Source: Aphelidium insulamus (taxonomy: Eukaryota; Aphelidiomycota; Aphelidea; Aphelidiaceae). Taken from it: DNA of 64,000 bases. The number at the start of each line of letters is the position of its first letter. Positions within the stretch are counted from its first letter, which is position 1. The DNA lies in assembly GCA_036784855.1 (NCBI GenBank), contig JAZDSV010000002.1, positions 480,501-544,500 on the forward strand. The letters are read 5' to 3'. This document shows, one piece after another, positions 44,001-55,654 of this stretch. A model generated the notes under the pieces. It was not told the origin of the DNA, searched no databases, and saw only the letters and a program-made list of their open reading frames with translations. The position numbers and the translations under genes were made by a program.

Positions 44001-47000
44001 GTTACCGCGCCTTCAGTGCTAATACACGAGAAGATTTTGAGCGTGCGGCGAGCGCTAGTTATATTTTTATGGTGAGTTGCTATTCATTTTCACATATACA
44101 TTCATCATGTCGCAGCAACGAGGGGAAGCTAAAATTTACCACGGCGTCAAAGAATGAAATCGTAGGTTCACTTTGGAGACAGCAATGTAAAGCCGCAAGA
44201 AAGTCCAAGTTTTTCTCGCTTGCATACGGTTCAATATTGCAAACGGAGAAGGCTACTTCAACTCGTGCCCACTTTGAGAGATCCAAATTGCTATATGCAG
44301 AGGGAAAGCTTCGTGATGCAATCGATGAATTATCTGGTTTCTTGCATGGCGCAGAGAAACCGAACGTAACGCTCAGCGACGATATCAGTAAATCGGAAGT
44401 GTCTGCAAGTTCAGGCTCCGCCCTGATTGACGGGAAAGAAGCCTGCACTGCAAAAGCTATTTTACTGCAGGCACGCTGGCTGGAAGAGTCCGGGATCAAG
44501 AAGTCGTCAGAGATTGAAGCTGCTTATAGATCTGTTGCGCCGCTACAGCCGCGCTGGGAAAAGTCTTGGTTCAGCGTGGGTCAATTCTACAACAGTGTCT
44601 TGGATGAGAGTCGACAGCGTTTTCAAAAGCTTATCGATATCGAGAGCAGCGAAAAGGTCGACAAGCGAATGATGGACAAAGAAAAAATTGACACGTATGA
44701 CAGTTTCATGGCAAGGCATAGGCTTACTCGTATAGGTATATGAGGCTCAGCGAAGTTTCGGCAGCGGTGGTGAAATGCTATTCCCGGTGCTTGCAATGTG
44801 GAACTCGGTACATCTTCGAATCTCTACCTCGCTTGCTCACTCTCTGGATGGACTATTCGGTGCCAACACGCGACGATGCCAAGAAAAACAGCGGGTTCGC
44901 ATATATCTGTGCTAATTTGTATGCTCACCAATAGTATCGCACTTATTCGAAGTCAAACAATTAGTGCAATGAATAATTACTTGAACATATTACTGAAAAA
45001 AGCACCTACGTTCGTGGTACGTGCGAAAATGGTTGATTATGGTTCGTCTGATGATTTGTAGCTACTCACTGCTTTACCTCAACTGGTGTCTCGCATTTGC
45101 CATCCCAGTGAGGCCACATACGAAATAATTGAAAGATTCATACAAACGATAATGCTGGAATATCCTCAGCAAGCCTTGTGGCAAATGATCGCAGTTGCCA
45201 AGTCATCTAACGTTACGCGGTCTCACAGATGCCAAGCGATAATGGCGGCGGGCAAGGTACGCTAACTTCATCCCAAATAGAATACGCTCAAACACATATA
45301 GACCAAGCAGCACGTGCGCTCTCTTACTACGGTATGTTTCCGCTGATATTAGCTTGTTAAGTTTCTGACGCACGCACAGCAAGCAGTACAATTGTCAGAT
45401 CAACTGCTTACCGTATGCAATCATCCAATATCAGCAAAGTCTGCAACTAGTTTCTCCGTCACTAACGACTTTGGCGTTTTAAAGCGCATGGTGCCGTTGG
45501 ACCTGATTGTCCCGATCCAAACGTCATTGACTGCAACGCTGCCACAAAAAGGTGTTTCGTACAATGCTGCATCCTACAGCCCGTTCTCATCCAGCTTGCC
45601 AACTATTAAAGGTGATTCTGGTGTGAGCGTCCCCGCAGGGGCATTTAAATATCAACATCGCAGGGTTCAGAGACGAAATTCAAATCATAAACAGCTTGCA
45701 GAAGCCAAGGAAAATCGGAGTGATCGGCAGTGACGGCGTGACGTACAACTTTCTGTGCAAACCAAAGGACGATTTGAGAAAGGACTGCCGCGTGCTAGAG
45801 TTTTACAACATGATCAACAAGTTTCTGAAGAGCGACGGCGAGGCCAGAAGACGTCACTTGTGTACGAGATTAATCTGAGTGCGAGTTACACGCTCAATTG
45901 AATTGCAGATATTCGTACTTACGCAGTGATCCCACTGAGCGAAGAGTGCGGGCTGATTGAATGGGTGCCAAATACCACCACGCTTCGCAGCATATTAAAC
46001 GGCCTTTACCGCGCAAAAGGTGTATCAATATCGGTACGATGATGAGTATGTTACTCATAAGCAACTACATGAAGATTTATTTAGCATGCCAAGCTTAAGC
46101 AGTGGCGCGAGTATGCGTTGAAGCCCAAGGAATGCGAGGATTTTTTCCGTAACCAGTTGCTCAAAGTGTACGCTTCTTCATTTCCCACCGACCTAATGGT
46201 TTACACCGTATATAGACACCAACCGCCAGTCTTTCATCAGTGGTTTCTGGAGAACTTTCCCGATCCAACAGCGTGGTTCCAAAATAGGGTAAAATGGTGC
46301 AGGACTACGGCCGTGATGTCCATGGTCGGCTTTGTGGTCGGGTACAGTACAAAAATTAGATTTTTTTCAATGCCGTCAATGTGTAATACTAATTCAGACT
46401 GGGTGATCGCCATACGGAGAATATTCTGGTGGACGAGGGCACAGGCGACAGCATGCACGTGGACTTTAATTGCCTGTTTGAGAAGGGGTTGACGTTGGAC
46501 TTTCCGGAGCGAGTGGTATTTCGACTGTCTCATAATATGATTGATGCATTTGGAGTGACCGGCACTGAAGGTGCGTTTGCAGACACTTACATGCGGTACA
46601 GTGCACACACTGAAAACATTACAGGTGTTTATTTGCGGTGCTGTGAGATCACAATGAAGCTTCTGCGCAACAAGCGTGAAACACTCCTGTCCACCCTGGA
46701 GACATTTATCCACGATCCGCTGGTGGAGTGGAGTGTCATTAAACACCACGGTAAAGCGCAACCGCCAGCCGCGGCCACTGCGGCCAAAAATGCCGACGCC
46801 AACGTGGCACTTGAGGCAGGCAAGAAAGTTCTACAAAACATCTCATCCAAACTGGACGGCGGCCTTGGTTTGACTTGTCGCTTCAACCTCGCGGCCGAAA
46901 CGCACGGCGCCAACAGTTCGGCAGCGGCTGCAGTAGTTGCCGCCGCCTCTGGGGTGAACGCTGATGGCGGCGGTATGCACCACGTGGCTACGGGGCTGTC

Positions 47001-47091
47001 GGTTGAGGCACAGGTGCGCGAATTGATTTCGCAAGCGACAGATACGGCACTTCTCGCTCGAATGTGGATCGGCTGGGGTGCCTACTTGTAG
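38005..47091 (+). CDS. ATR: ATR/Mec1-family checkpoint kinase
   Basis: PI3K-like kinase for replication stress and DNA-damage signalling, about 2,700 aa in about 21 exons. First exon 38005-38644; well-supported later exons include 40537-40645, 40682-41545, 41591-42901, 42977-43517, 43564-44071, 45062-45256, a 30-nt exon 45302-45331, 45380-45611, 45664-45861, 45909-46033, 46094-46341, 46398-46570, 46625-47091. An N-terminal HEAT array is followed by the FAT region and kinase. Diagnostic strings: [29 protein letters not shown] (ATR-specific), [40 protein letters not shown] (catalytic), MHVDFN, HDPLVEW, and C-terminal [13 protein letters not shown]. Junctions at about 38859-38937 (possible GC-AG), 39921-40016 and 44733-44750 are unresolved. 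Intron 46571-46624 is 54 nt, in frame, stop-free. Confidence 0.92.
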
Positions 47092-47131
47092 ACATGAATG
47101 AAAATGCTTGCAACGCGATATATTAATAGGC

Positions 47132-47308
47132 CTACATCCCCATAACCATGGATGTGAAGTCCTCCATTTCAGCTGCCAGCATCTCCTCGTCCACATCTTT
47201 GCGCGAAAAAGCAAAGTCAATAATGAAAGGACGTCCGTCTTCATTGTCGTCTGTCTCAAAATGTCACGGTTAGGTTAAGGTTAAATACATGTTGACACAA
47301 CGGAGCAT
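47132..47308 (-). CDS. possible tiny two-exon gene (about 42 aa)
   Basis: Reading 47308-47299 and then from about 47250 down gives MLRYDNEDGRPF and DVDEEMLAAEMEDFTSMVMGM, ending at a stop at 47132. The proposed 48-nt intron has a CTAAC branch-like motif and a GACAG acceptor. The peptide is acidic and looks protein-like, but no homolog is recognised. It might equally be the last exon of something else or chance. Confidence 0.25.
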
Positions 47309-47336
47309 TCACAAGTTAACTAAAAGCATAGCATAA

Positions 47337-48924
47337 ATGCACGCTGCCACGGCAGTCAGCATTGGTCGGTCCAGGTCGCTGGTGGATGCGTTTGCAGACA
47401 CCTTGACGTCGTGCATGCGCTCAATTACCCGCCAACATGGACCTGTGCCCGCCCGCCAACCACCTCAGCCACCAGGTGCCATGCGGCTACTGGGATGCCA
47501 GGTGCTGCTCACCCCGGACGCCATTGCCGACCGTGTGGAAATCGAGTTCATGCACAGTATGGTGCGCGAGCATTTGGACGACCAGGTCGGCAGATTAGAC
47601 GCGGCGTTGTATGGACAGCTTGACGCGGCCACTGCTCCTGATGCAGCGTCGGCCATTCCGTTTGTTGGTGCTGTGGTGGACAGCGTGGTGCACGGCCGTT
47701 CGGAACTTGCATTCAGCACCGGTGCCTTGCAGACCACTCTATTCTATACGGTGCGCCGTCCCGATACTGATGAAGCTGTGCCGACTACATTTACGCCATT
47801 CTACTTGCCGCCGATGGAAAGACAAACTAAATCAGTGGGTCGTTGGCCGCGCGGCATCCAGCCCGGCAACACAGTATCGGAAGCGCATATGAAGTGGATG
47901 CGTGACTGGAGTGGAAGTAGTGAACAGGTCTCCGCTCCTCAGCAACCCCAGTGGCACTTTGGCAGTGTCACGTGTGACCAAGAGCAGCCGGTACAGTCAA
48001 TGGGCGGCGTGGCGCTGGACAGCCGCGCCAGCACTCTCCTGCTCTACACAGACAACGATCCGTACCAGTCGTTGGCAAAGTTGGACCGCCAGTTCCCAGC
48101 TGCGCGCAAGATGGGATGTGTTGGCGCGTGGACACCGTTCCAGACCGGGCGCCCATTCACACTCCTGCTCAATGACCAGATATATGAGGGTGGTGCTGTT
48201 GGCGTGGCCATGAACAATGATCGCGGTGTTTGCAAGTAATTCTGCTGCTGGCCCAATAACTGGTTACATTGGCTTGGAGGCTCTTGGTCAGGTCTACACT
48301 ATAGCCGAGTATGCACATCATATGTATTTATACCAGTACAAGTATTATAGGCTCATTTTAATTTTAGGTGCCAAGGCAATATTATCTTGTCGCTGGCGGA
48401 CTCTTCACAAAATCCTACCAAAGTTTTGGCCGATCTGCTAGCAGCTACCGACGATGGACTTGCCAGTGCGCCGCCAACAACTGATTACGGTGATTGCTAC
48501 GTACTGCTGCAGCAAGACAACAGCAGTGACAAGTTTGTCGCTCGCAAACTGTCTGGCGGCGACCCTGCGCGCGGTCATCTGGCCGTCGAACACTGGCGGC
48601 GAGACCTGCACTGCGGACAGAAGCTGCAGGCAAGCATTGCTCTGTGATTTCCTGTTGGCTAATATACTTGCGTGACAGTTTGCGCGAAAGCGTGATGCTA
48701 CCACTGCACGGTGGTCACCAATTCAAGTGTCAGGTGGCGATTCTACAGCAGCATTTGTCTCTACCGGATTAGAGAGTAATGTCGCTGATGCAAATGAAGA
48801 TGCTGTCATTGAAGGCGTTCACGACAGTTGTGTGTTTGGAGCGGCCTCTACTTCAGGGATAATCATTGGCGGCAGTGGCATGACGACCGACATTGAGCAT
48901 GAAGCCTTCTGCCTAGATAGATAG
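47337..48924 (+). CDS. FIST-like domain protein with apparent frameshift
   Basis: Exons ~47337-48308 (with a frame change near 48225), 48368-48629, 48679-48924. The string RKMGCVGAWTPFQTGRPFTL followed by GGAVGVAM resembles the FIST_N sensor domain, and GQVYTIAE, CQGNIILSLAD and CVFGAASTSGIIIGG resemble FIST_C. FIST proteins are thought to bind small ligands; some eukaryotic forms carry an F-box, not seen here. The first frame reaches a stop at 48239 after NNDRGVCK, while the next frame, one base later, continues FASNSAAGPITGYIGLEALG with no room for an intron. This could be a sequencing error, a mutation or a programmed +1 shift. Intron 48630-48678 is GC-AG (CAG|GCAAGC) and phase 0. Confidence 0.55.
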
Positions 48925-49112
48925 ATTGTGCATTATCATCAAATGCCGAGTCTGGCGATTAAAATATGTTCATTCATTCATCCAACAGCTGTACATTGCT
49001 CTAGTACGGAGCGCAACAGCGCTATTCCTGACAATGCATGGGAGTTACTGACGTAAGCTGTGAAGTTGTCGACAACTGTAACGGCTCGGCCAGCTACACA
49101 ACTTGAACAACA

Positions 49113-50348
49113 ATGATCCAGGACGACTTGCTTGACAGCATCGAGGCCGAAATTGTTGCCGCCGCCGCCACATGCGCCAACACATGTTCCCGCGTCGTTA
49201 TAGACTGCACATGCGTGTTTGTACAGCAAGTTACTGGCTCACTGCGCGCGTGGGCAGAGTCTGTGACTGCAGGAGACACGGCTGCACAGCCAAACACGAA
49301 GCCATCCCATTCCGCCAACCCAATGGACGCGCTGCGGCATAAATATCGCGGCGTATTGCAGCATATACTCACGCAGTACTGCTGCACTGTAATGAATGAT
49401 GAGCACGGAAGCGCGGTCGATGTGGAGTCGCGCGTAGATCGAGTGGCGGCACTGCTGCAGCAATTGGACGCGGACCGCGTCACTGCGCCACTCTTTCACT
49501 TCAGACGGCACCGTGGCCGCGAAGAAAATGACGTGCAGCTACGTGTCCAAGATGCCTCATTCATCGATGCCGATGCTGGCTGGAAGACGTGGGGCGCCGC
49601 CGTGGTGCTGTGCAAGTTGGTACAGAGATGCATCTAGAAGTTCATTTGTTCTAACTGTAGTAGAATGCTCTTGCTGCCGGAATCGCCGATTCTTGCGCTA
49701 CTGCGGCAGCGTGATAGTAGAAATGTAGGCGGTACAGACTCGCTGAATGTGCTGGAGCTGGGCAGTGGTACGGGACTGGTCGCGTGTCTCACGGCACACT
49801 TGAATGCCAGGGAACATCATCTCAATACACGCTACATCGCCACTGACCACTTGCCGGCCGTGCTGGACAATCTCGCTCGCAACGTTTCGCAGGTGAACCA
49901 TGGAGGCGATGGAGGCGTCTGTGTCCGTGAACTGGACTGGCAGCGTTTGGATGCTTGTGGCCCATGTTTAGTGCATGTCAACACTGGCTCGGCGGGGTGC
50001 CACGAACTACTGCAACCACGTTCTATGGACGTGGTGCTTGCCACCGATGTCATATACGACGACTATCATGTGCACGCTGTGCCGGCGGTGGTAAATCACT
50101 TTTGCGACAGGCGGCACGGCGTGTTCTGCTGCGTGCTGCCTGTGCGCCCCGGGTTCGAGGCAGAGCGTCGGAACTTCACTGCCGAAATGCTGAATGTGGG
50201 ATTTCATCTGGACGGTCAAGTCTCTGTGTGGCATGGCAGCGATAGCGGCGGTGATGAGATAGACTTCTCCCCGGGTAATGCACGGACACTGGATGTCGAC
50301 TGGTACCAGATGCAAGTGTACCGGCGCAGACAGAGGACCGTCAGCTAA
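49113..50348 (+). CDS. METTL21/EFM-family methyltransferase
   Basis: Exons 49113-49615 and 49664-50348, about 395 aa. The N-terminal 165 residues are helical without a known domain. The conserved entry motif GWKTWGAAVVLCK precedes SAM motif I VLELGSGTGLVACLTAHL, then YIATDHLPAVLDNL, CVRELDW, and MDVVLATDVIYDDYHV. This matches the Methyltransf_16 family, which methylates lysines of translation factors and chaperones. The long N-terminus is like fungal Rrg1/EFM2 or FAM86 proteins, but substrate cannot be told. It is not a close paralog of the gene at 5291. The exact splice boundary could shift by a few bases. Confidence 0.75.
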
Positions 50349-50395
50349 ACACAATGTATTACAACAACGCCGCATCTACTGTTCTTGACGGGGCA

Positions 50396-51559
50396 TTAGC
50401 GCCGCTTGTACGTGCATGGCAGCAGAAGCTGCCGGCCTGAAGCGTCCGCCCGCTGGAATGAGGCGCCTGTGCGCCGAAAGTCCATAAAGACAAACATCTT
50501 GTCCGTCACGTTTCTGCCTGTCACTGAAAAGCCCATCGACTTCAATGTGGCGATAAAGGGTTCGACGCCGTCTGCGAATCGACTTTGCACCTCCACAATC
50601 TTTAAGAAGCCTCTGCATGGCGACAATATGTGTGAATAATATAAAGTACACTACAGTATAAGCACGCAATCGTACCCATCACGCAGGATGCGGTGTGCCT
50701 CGGCTAAAAAGTCCACGCAATCCGTTCCCATTAGAGACAGGCAGAATACAACGCAGTCCACAGAGCCGTCTTCCAGCGGCACATGGGCAATATTGGCTGC
50801 CGTCACGTGCTCATTGTGCGCAATCAAGTCGAAAGAGTGCACAGTGACCAAACCAGACACCTTTGGGCATGCCGTCAGATCAGCCGCCAGCGTGGCATCG
50901 CCGCAACCCATGTCGGCAATGCAGAATGGTGTGCCGCGCTTATTCTGCTTCTTGCCACCGCTTCGACCGCAGCGCTTCAACACCAGGCTCTTCAAATCAG
51001 TCGCGACAGTGTCAACAGGATTTCGCGGCCACGTTTGCACCTGGTTCCGAAATCCACAGTGATACTCGTCAAAGAGCTGCGGCTGTTGCTGGAACCATTG
51101 GAAGGCGTCGGCGCCCGTGGTGGTGTACAGACGTTCGTTGAGGAAACGGAAGCGGCCAGACTCTAGGCGCGCCGCCATTTTTTGCTGCTTTGGCGTTCGT
51201 GACGCGTTGCTAATAATGTCAGAAGACTTGATTTTGCCAGTGTGCGGTCGCGATACTGCAGCTGGCCGCTCTGCGCTGCCCGATTTTGTGCTCATAACCT
51301 TATAGGGAGGCTTGTGGTCTTGTCGCTTGGCATTCGGCGGCTTGCTATGTTGCCGCTTGGTATCCGCCTCGACGCGCTTGTGCTTGGGTGCAGCGCGATT
51401 CGAGTTGTGCTCGTCCGCCATCTTGACTCGCCCTCTCTTCTGACTTGCGCCTTTCGTGGACGACTTTAACGTGGCCTTGGCGGGGCGCACAGTATCTCCA
51501 TCCGCAGCCAGCAAGGCTGACATGGCCGCGGCATTTGCCACGATTTTGTCGACTTGCAT
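50396..51559 (-). CDS. RRP8: rRNA methyltransferase RRP8
   Basis: Nucleolar SAM-dependent methyltransferase that makes m1A in 25S/28S rRNA. Exons 51559-50676 and 50612-50396, 366 aa. The N-terminal third is basic and low complexity, as in fungal Rrp8. Family motifs: AARLESGRFRFLNERLYTTT, LFDEYHCGFRNQVQTWPRNP, SAM motif IADMGCGDATLA, VHSFDLIA, CVVFCLSLMGTD, AHRILRDG and, after the intron, GFLKIVEVQSRF with MFVFMDFRR. The order and the YHxGFxxQVxxWP string are diagnostic. Length is near yeast Rrp8. Start chosen at MQVDKI. Confidence 0.94.
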
Positions 51560-51751
51560 TGATTTTTTTCTTCTTTTCCTCCTCGTTCTTCATTATTATC
51601 GTTCATCTTCATCGTCAATCGCTCTTTCTTCTTTCTTTTCTTGCTTATTTCTTCTTTCTTCTTTTTTTCTTCTTTTTTTCTTCTTTATTTCTTCTTTTTT
51701 CTTTCTTTGTGTCTTCTTTTTTCTTTCTTTTACTTTATTCTGTGTCTCAAT
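51560..51751. promoter_or_regulatory. polypyrimidine bidirectional promoter region
   Basis: The 192-bp gap between divergent starts of RRP8 and the next gene is nearly pure T/C on the plus strand (TTCTTCTTT-type runs), with few purines over about 170 nt. Such a strand-asymmetric tract can exclude nucleosomes or form triplex structures; the promoter role is inferred from position. Confidence 0.6.
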
Positions 51752-54680
51752 ATGCGTCAATGGCAATTGGCGCCGGGTGATCCTTGGGTGGCTTTTGTGG
51801 CCGTGCTGCGACAATTTCGCGACTCGCTCGGCACCACAGTCGACGCCCCTGCTGCCGTATCAGAGTTCTGGCATCAGGTCGGGGCGCGTTTGCAGAGCAT
51901 GACTAGTTATTAATGTTGTATCCGGGTAGTCGTGCCTCATTGCTGAGGGCCGCCTTTCAGCAGCTGGCGATGCTGTACGCTGCGAATACCGTCTAGTTCA
52001 GCCTTGTATGCTCCTCACCATTCAGGCAACTGTGAAGGATGCACAACAATTAATGACCGACGTTATGGCTGCGTTCACATCGCGTCGCGAGTGTATGGAG
52101 CATATCGTACTATGCAAAGTCGACGAATATACCGACTGGTGCCGCCGCTTTGCCAGAGTTCGCAGTTTGAGACTTGATTTACATTTATTAAACTTCTATG
52201 CTAGATATCACTGTGGCGGGGAGCCGTTGCAGCTTGGATAAAGTCATTTTCCGGTCAACTTCGGTTACTCAAGCTCACACCACCGGCATCTACAGTGGAA
52301 AGCAGTATGTCGTCAGAGGATTATATGTAGGTACACGCTCAAACAATAGTCTGCACGAGTATGTTGCAACTGTCAGACGAGTGCGATCAAGATTTGCGCA
52401 TATTGTCTGCGGCGTGGCGAGAGTCCATGAAACTCTGCGTCCATTACAGGTCTGTCCCGCAATTTCCCTCTCGCCAGGCAGTAAGGCTCATGGGACAGTT
52501 ATTTATGCATGCTGAATCATATTTATGAACTGCCAGGCGCAAGCGTGGGTACAGAGGGCCATAGACGGCATAATGAATCAGTTGCCATCCCGTGACGTCA
52601 ATTTATCCAGCGATCATGCCGCCCTGTCAAATCTGTCCAAGAGTTGGAAGTCGCGATCGGTGACCATGAAGTTTTTTGCTTCGCACCTGCTCACTTTGGC
52701 GCGCACATTTGTCTGCAAGATATTCATGCATAAAGAAATCATTGCAGCCATTATTCAGTGCGTTGGTCTGTTTAGAAGGTCGGAGTTCTGATTTTTGCAA
52801 CATAAGCGTTGAATTAAATAACTCGAATTGCATTAGCTTTACCATGAAATTGGACGAGCTTTCAGACAGTGGCACGAAACCCATCGCCGATGGTATGCTC
52901 AAAGATGCTAAAGCGTGCGTCGGCCAACTGGATACCGTTATATCGCTCGGCTATCGTGACGAACAACTGTCGACAGAGCAACGACTACACTTTATTGCCA
53001 GCTTATTTGACGCCAAGGATTCAAGCATCTTGGCAGAACGGCTGACTGCTCAATGTGTGAGTTGGACTACCAAATGTGATGATGTATTTTTAACCGTCCT
53101 TATAGGCGTTCCTGACACTGGTGGGAGATTTGCCAGATTCATTTCTTCATCAAGTCGTCTCGATGGACTTTTTGTCGCTATTTATCGCGTTCCTTTCGAC
53201 AGTGCCTCTCTCCATTCTGCTTCAAACGTTGTCGGGGCTTTCGCAGAAAAATGCCAAAGCAAAGAACTCGGCGAGTGGTCAGCATGCGTCCGTCTCATCA
53301 GACTGCATGTGTAATTATATTTCCTTCTCGCTGGGTCTGTGCATTGTCGGATTCCCCAGAAGCCATTTTAACTACTTGGAGTCTCGCGTGATAAAGGCAA
53401 TATGTGCCAGCAACGATGCCGTGGCTGGATTGGTCTGCGATGCTTGGGTGGATGCTATTCAGTGCCTTGCCTCCGCCTCGGAAGGAAGCATCACGCCCGA
53501 AAGCATGGCCCAGCACATTGGCACACTGTGCGATGTGCTTTTACGGAGCCATACCGACTGCATCAGAGTTGCTAGTCGGTTGTCTATGCTTATTCGGAGG
53601 CTGTGCTTAGTCTTGCCGGCGTCACTGGACTTGCTGGCTGATTACTGGACGGGGCTGAGTGATAGGCAATGCCTTCAGCTAGCACGCCACTTTCCATTTG
53701 ATGTTGCTGGCGCCGAACCACTGATTCGCCGAGCTACGCCGATCCTCGGCAGACGTATCTTAGCGATTACTCAAGCGGTGCGCGAGCAGCGAACTGACAA
53801 TGGACGAGTGATGCGCGGCTTGCAGTACGGACTGGATTGTTTGCACAACATGCTTCTCGCCAGTGCCTACTCTGCATGCGACCAGTGGTGCGCAAGCGTG
53901 CCAGTGTGGATGCACGCCGCAGCTGCCAGTGAATCAGTATCGGCGTCTCTGTTGCATCTGTGTTCCAGGTTGCTGCCGCGTCTGTCTGTCACTTCTGCTC
54001 GAGATTCGCTGGTGATGGATCTGTTGAAGTTTTCAATCAGCGCTGTTGATTCGTCCATCAGTAGCAGTCAAGGCGGCTGTTCGCTGGACGTGAGGTTTGC
54101 CGTTTGCACTTTACTGGTGTCCATGTCGGCCATTCTGGACAGCGCGGCCATGCGCGATCCGCAGGGCGTGAGTAGGCAGCTGTCGTCGCTGTTCTGTGCG
54201 CTGTTTAAGCCATTTCGCTACAAGAGCGACACGGTCGCAGCACAACTGACGCACCACGACATGGTCGACTATCATTTAACGTGCTTGACGGCGTTTGTCT
54301 TTAGCATCCTGTCGAGCCTGGTCATATCCGAGATATTCACCAGTTGGGTGATAGATGTGTGGATTCGGTACGCGGAGCGCACGCCGATCCTCTCACTCAT
54401 GGGCGCTGGCAACACATTGCATCTGACAGCCACGACACAATGGGAATGGAATGCGCAGGACAAAGGTAGACTTTTGCCTCCAGCGGCGCTGCAACTGCTT
54501 CAACAGGGCGACAATGCAGTCACACAGCAAGTGATGGTGTTGCGGCACCGATGGGAACAAGAGTGGACGCGCCTAAACAGCGTGGACCCAGCCACTGTGT
54601 CGGCCCGACTCCCGCGGCTCGACGCACTTGTTCAGGCACTGGCTGACCTGACTGCCGGCGACGTTGTGATGGTGGAGTGA
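51752..54680 (+). CDS. large helical hypothetical protein
   Basis: Starts MRQWQLAPGDPW. Supported pieces: 51752-~51905, ~51935-51993, 52024-~52240, an exon ending at TTACAG near 52449, 52537-~52781, ~52813-53060, 53106-54680. The last exon follows a GTGAGT intron and encodes about 520 helical residues with HEAT/ARM-like character (SLFIAFLSTVPLSILLQTL, DCIRVASRLSMLIRRL, HHDMVDYHLTCLTAFVFSIL), ending LVQALADLTAGDVVMVE. Several early junctions are not settled. No family recognised; it could be a divergent repair or transport scaffold. Confidence 0.6.
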
Positions 54681-54713
54681 ATAACTAATGTGTGTATGTA
54701 CTCGTCCAAACTA

Positions 54714-55568
54714 CTATAATGCTTTGTCGGGGCCGTCCAATGTCACGGTGTCCAGGTGAGCGCGTATGGCAGCCGCGATTCCCTCTGCCGTCGGCGTATT
54801 CGCCACCACAACCGCGCACTTGCCCAGCGGGGACATGTCCCGCTGTAGCAGCGCCTCGTGGGTTGTTTTGCCAATGCACACAAGCAGTGCAGGCACAGTG
54901 ACCTCGGAGGCAAACCGGCACAGCGACTGCCACGCAGCATCCGTGCCAGACGGACTCATGAGCACAATTGCCGTGCGTGTGTTGGCCGTGGGCAGCTGCG
55001 GCAGTTCAATGTTGGACCGCGGTTCCGCGGCGTACACCGGCACCTCGCGTAGGACGATACCGGAGTTAGTCAGCGCATCGGGGATCTCGTCACGTCGATG
55101 GCGGCCACAAAAGTACAACACCACAGCAATGGTTAAGGCCTCATGACCACCGGCAACCAGACGCCGCAGCATCGGTGGACACAGTTGCCGCGCAGAATCC
55201 GCCACCACGGTCTCGGCGTGGCTGCCCTGCCGTGCCAGCAGTCCACGGAGCCGCTTGCACGTCGCGCTTCCCACCACGAACCAGAGCGGGCACTCTGCCA
55301 GCCATCGTGCCACGATATCATATTCTTGGCAGCACTGCTCTATCGCGTCCACAGCCCGCTGTGACGTGACTATTGCTGCTGCCATCGACGCTGTCGCCGA
55401 GGCATCAGTGCATGCATCGAGGCACGATCCCGTAAAGAGTTTCGTCTCCAACACCGGCACATAATGGAGCCGCGTCTGCGCTGGCAGCAGAGCTTGCAGC
55501 GTGTCTGTGTACGAAGAGCCGTCTCTATTCGAGTCGGCGGGCCGATCCCGCAGCAAAACAACATCCAT
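54714..55568 (-). CDS. UROS: uroporphyrinogen-III synthase
   Basis: Heme/tetrapyrrole pathway enzyme that cyclises hydroxymethylbilane. Single exon of 284 aa from ATG 55568 (MDVVLLRDRPADS). The HEM4 fold's landmarks are present in order: start strand VVLLRD, HYVPVLETKLF, AAIVTSQRAVDAIEQC, WFVVGSATCKRL, VVLYFCGRHRRDEIPDAL, REVPVYAAEP, IVLMSPSGTDAAWQSLC, LVCIGKTTHEALLQ, NTPTAEGIAAAI. Family sequence is weakly conserved, and this order is distinctive. Presumably cytosolic. A SOUL heme-binding gene lies 4 kb away, probably by chance. Confidence 0.9.
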   Translation of the reverse strand: MDVVLLRDRPADSNRDGSSYTDTLQALLPAQTRLHYVPVLETKLFTGSCLDACTDASATASMAAAIVTSQRAVDAIEQCCQEYDIVARWLAECPLWFVVGSATCKRLRGLLARQGSHAETVVADSARQLCPPMLRRLVAGGHEALTIAVVLYFCGRHRRDEIPDALTNSGIVLREVPVYAAEPRSNIELPQLPTANTRTAIVLMSPSGTDAAWQSLCRFASEVTVPALLVCIGKTTHEALLQRDMSPLGKCAVVVANTPTAEGIAAAIRAHLDTVTLDGPDKAL

Positions 55569-55654
55569 ACAGTAACAACGTGCTGTGCACAATACAATGT
55601 GGAAACAGGCTGCGTTTATTGCCTTCTGTCAACTTGACAGGAAGATTACACATG

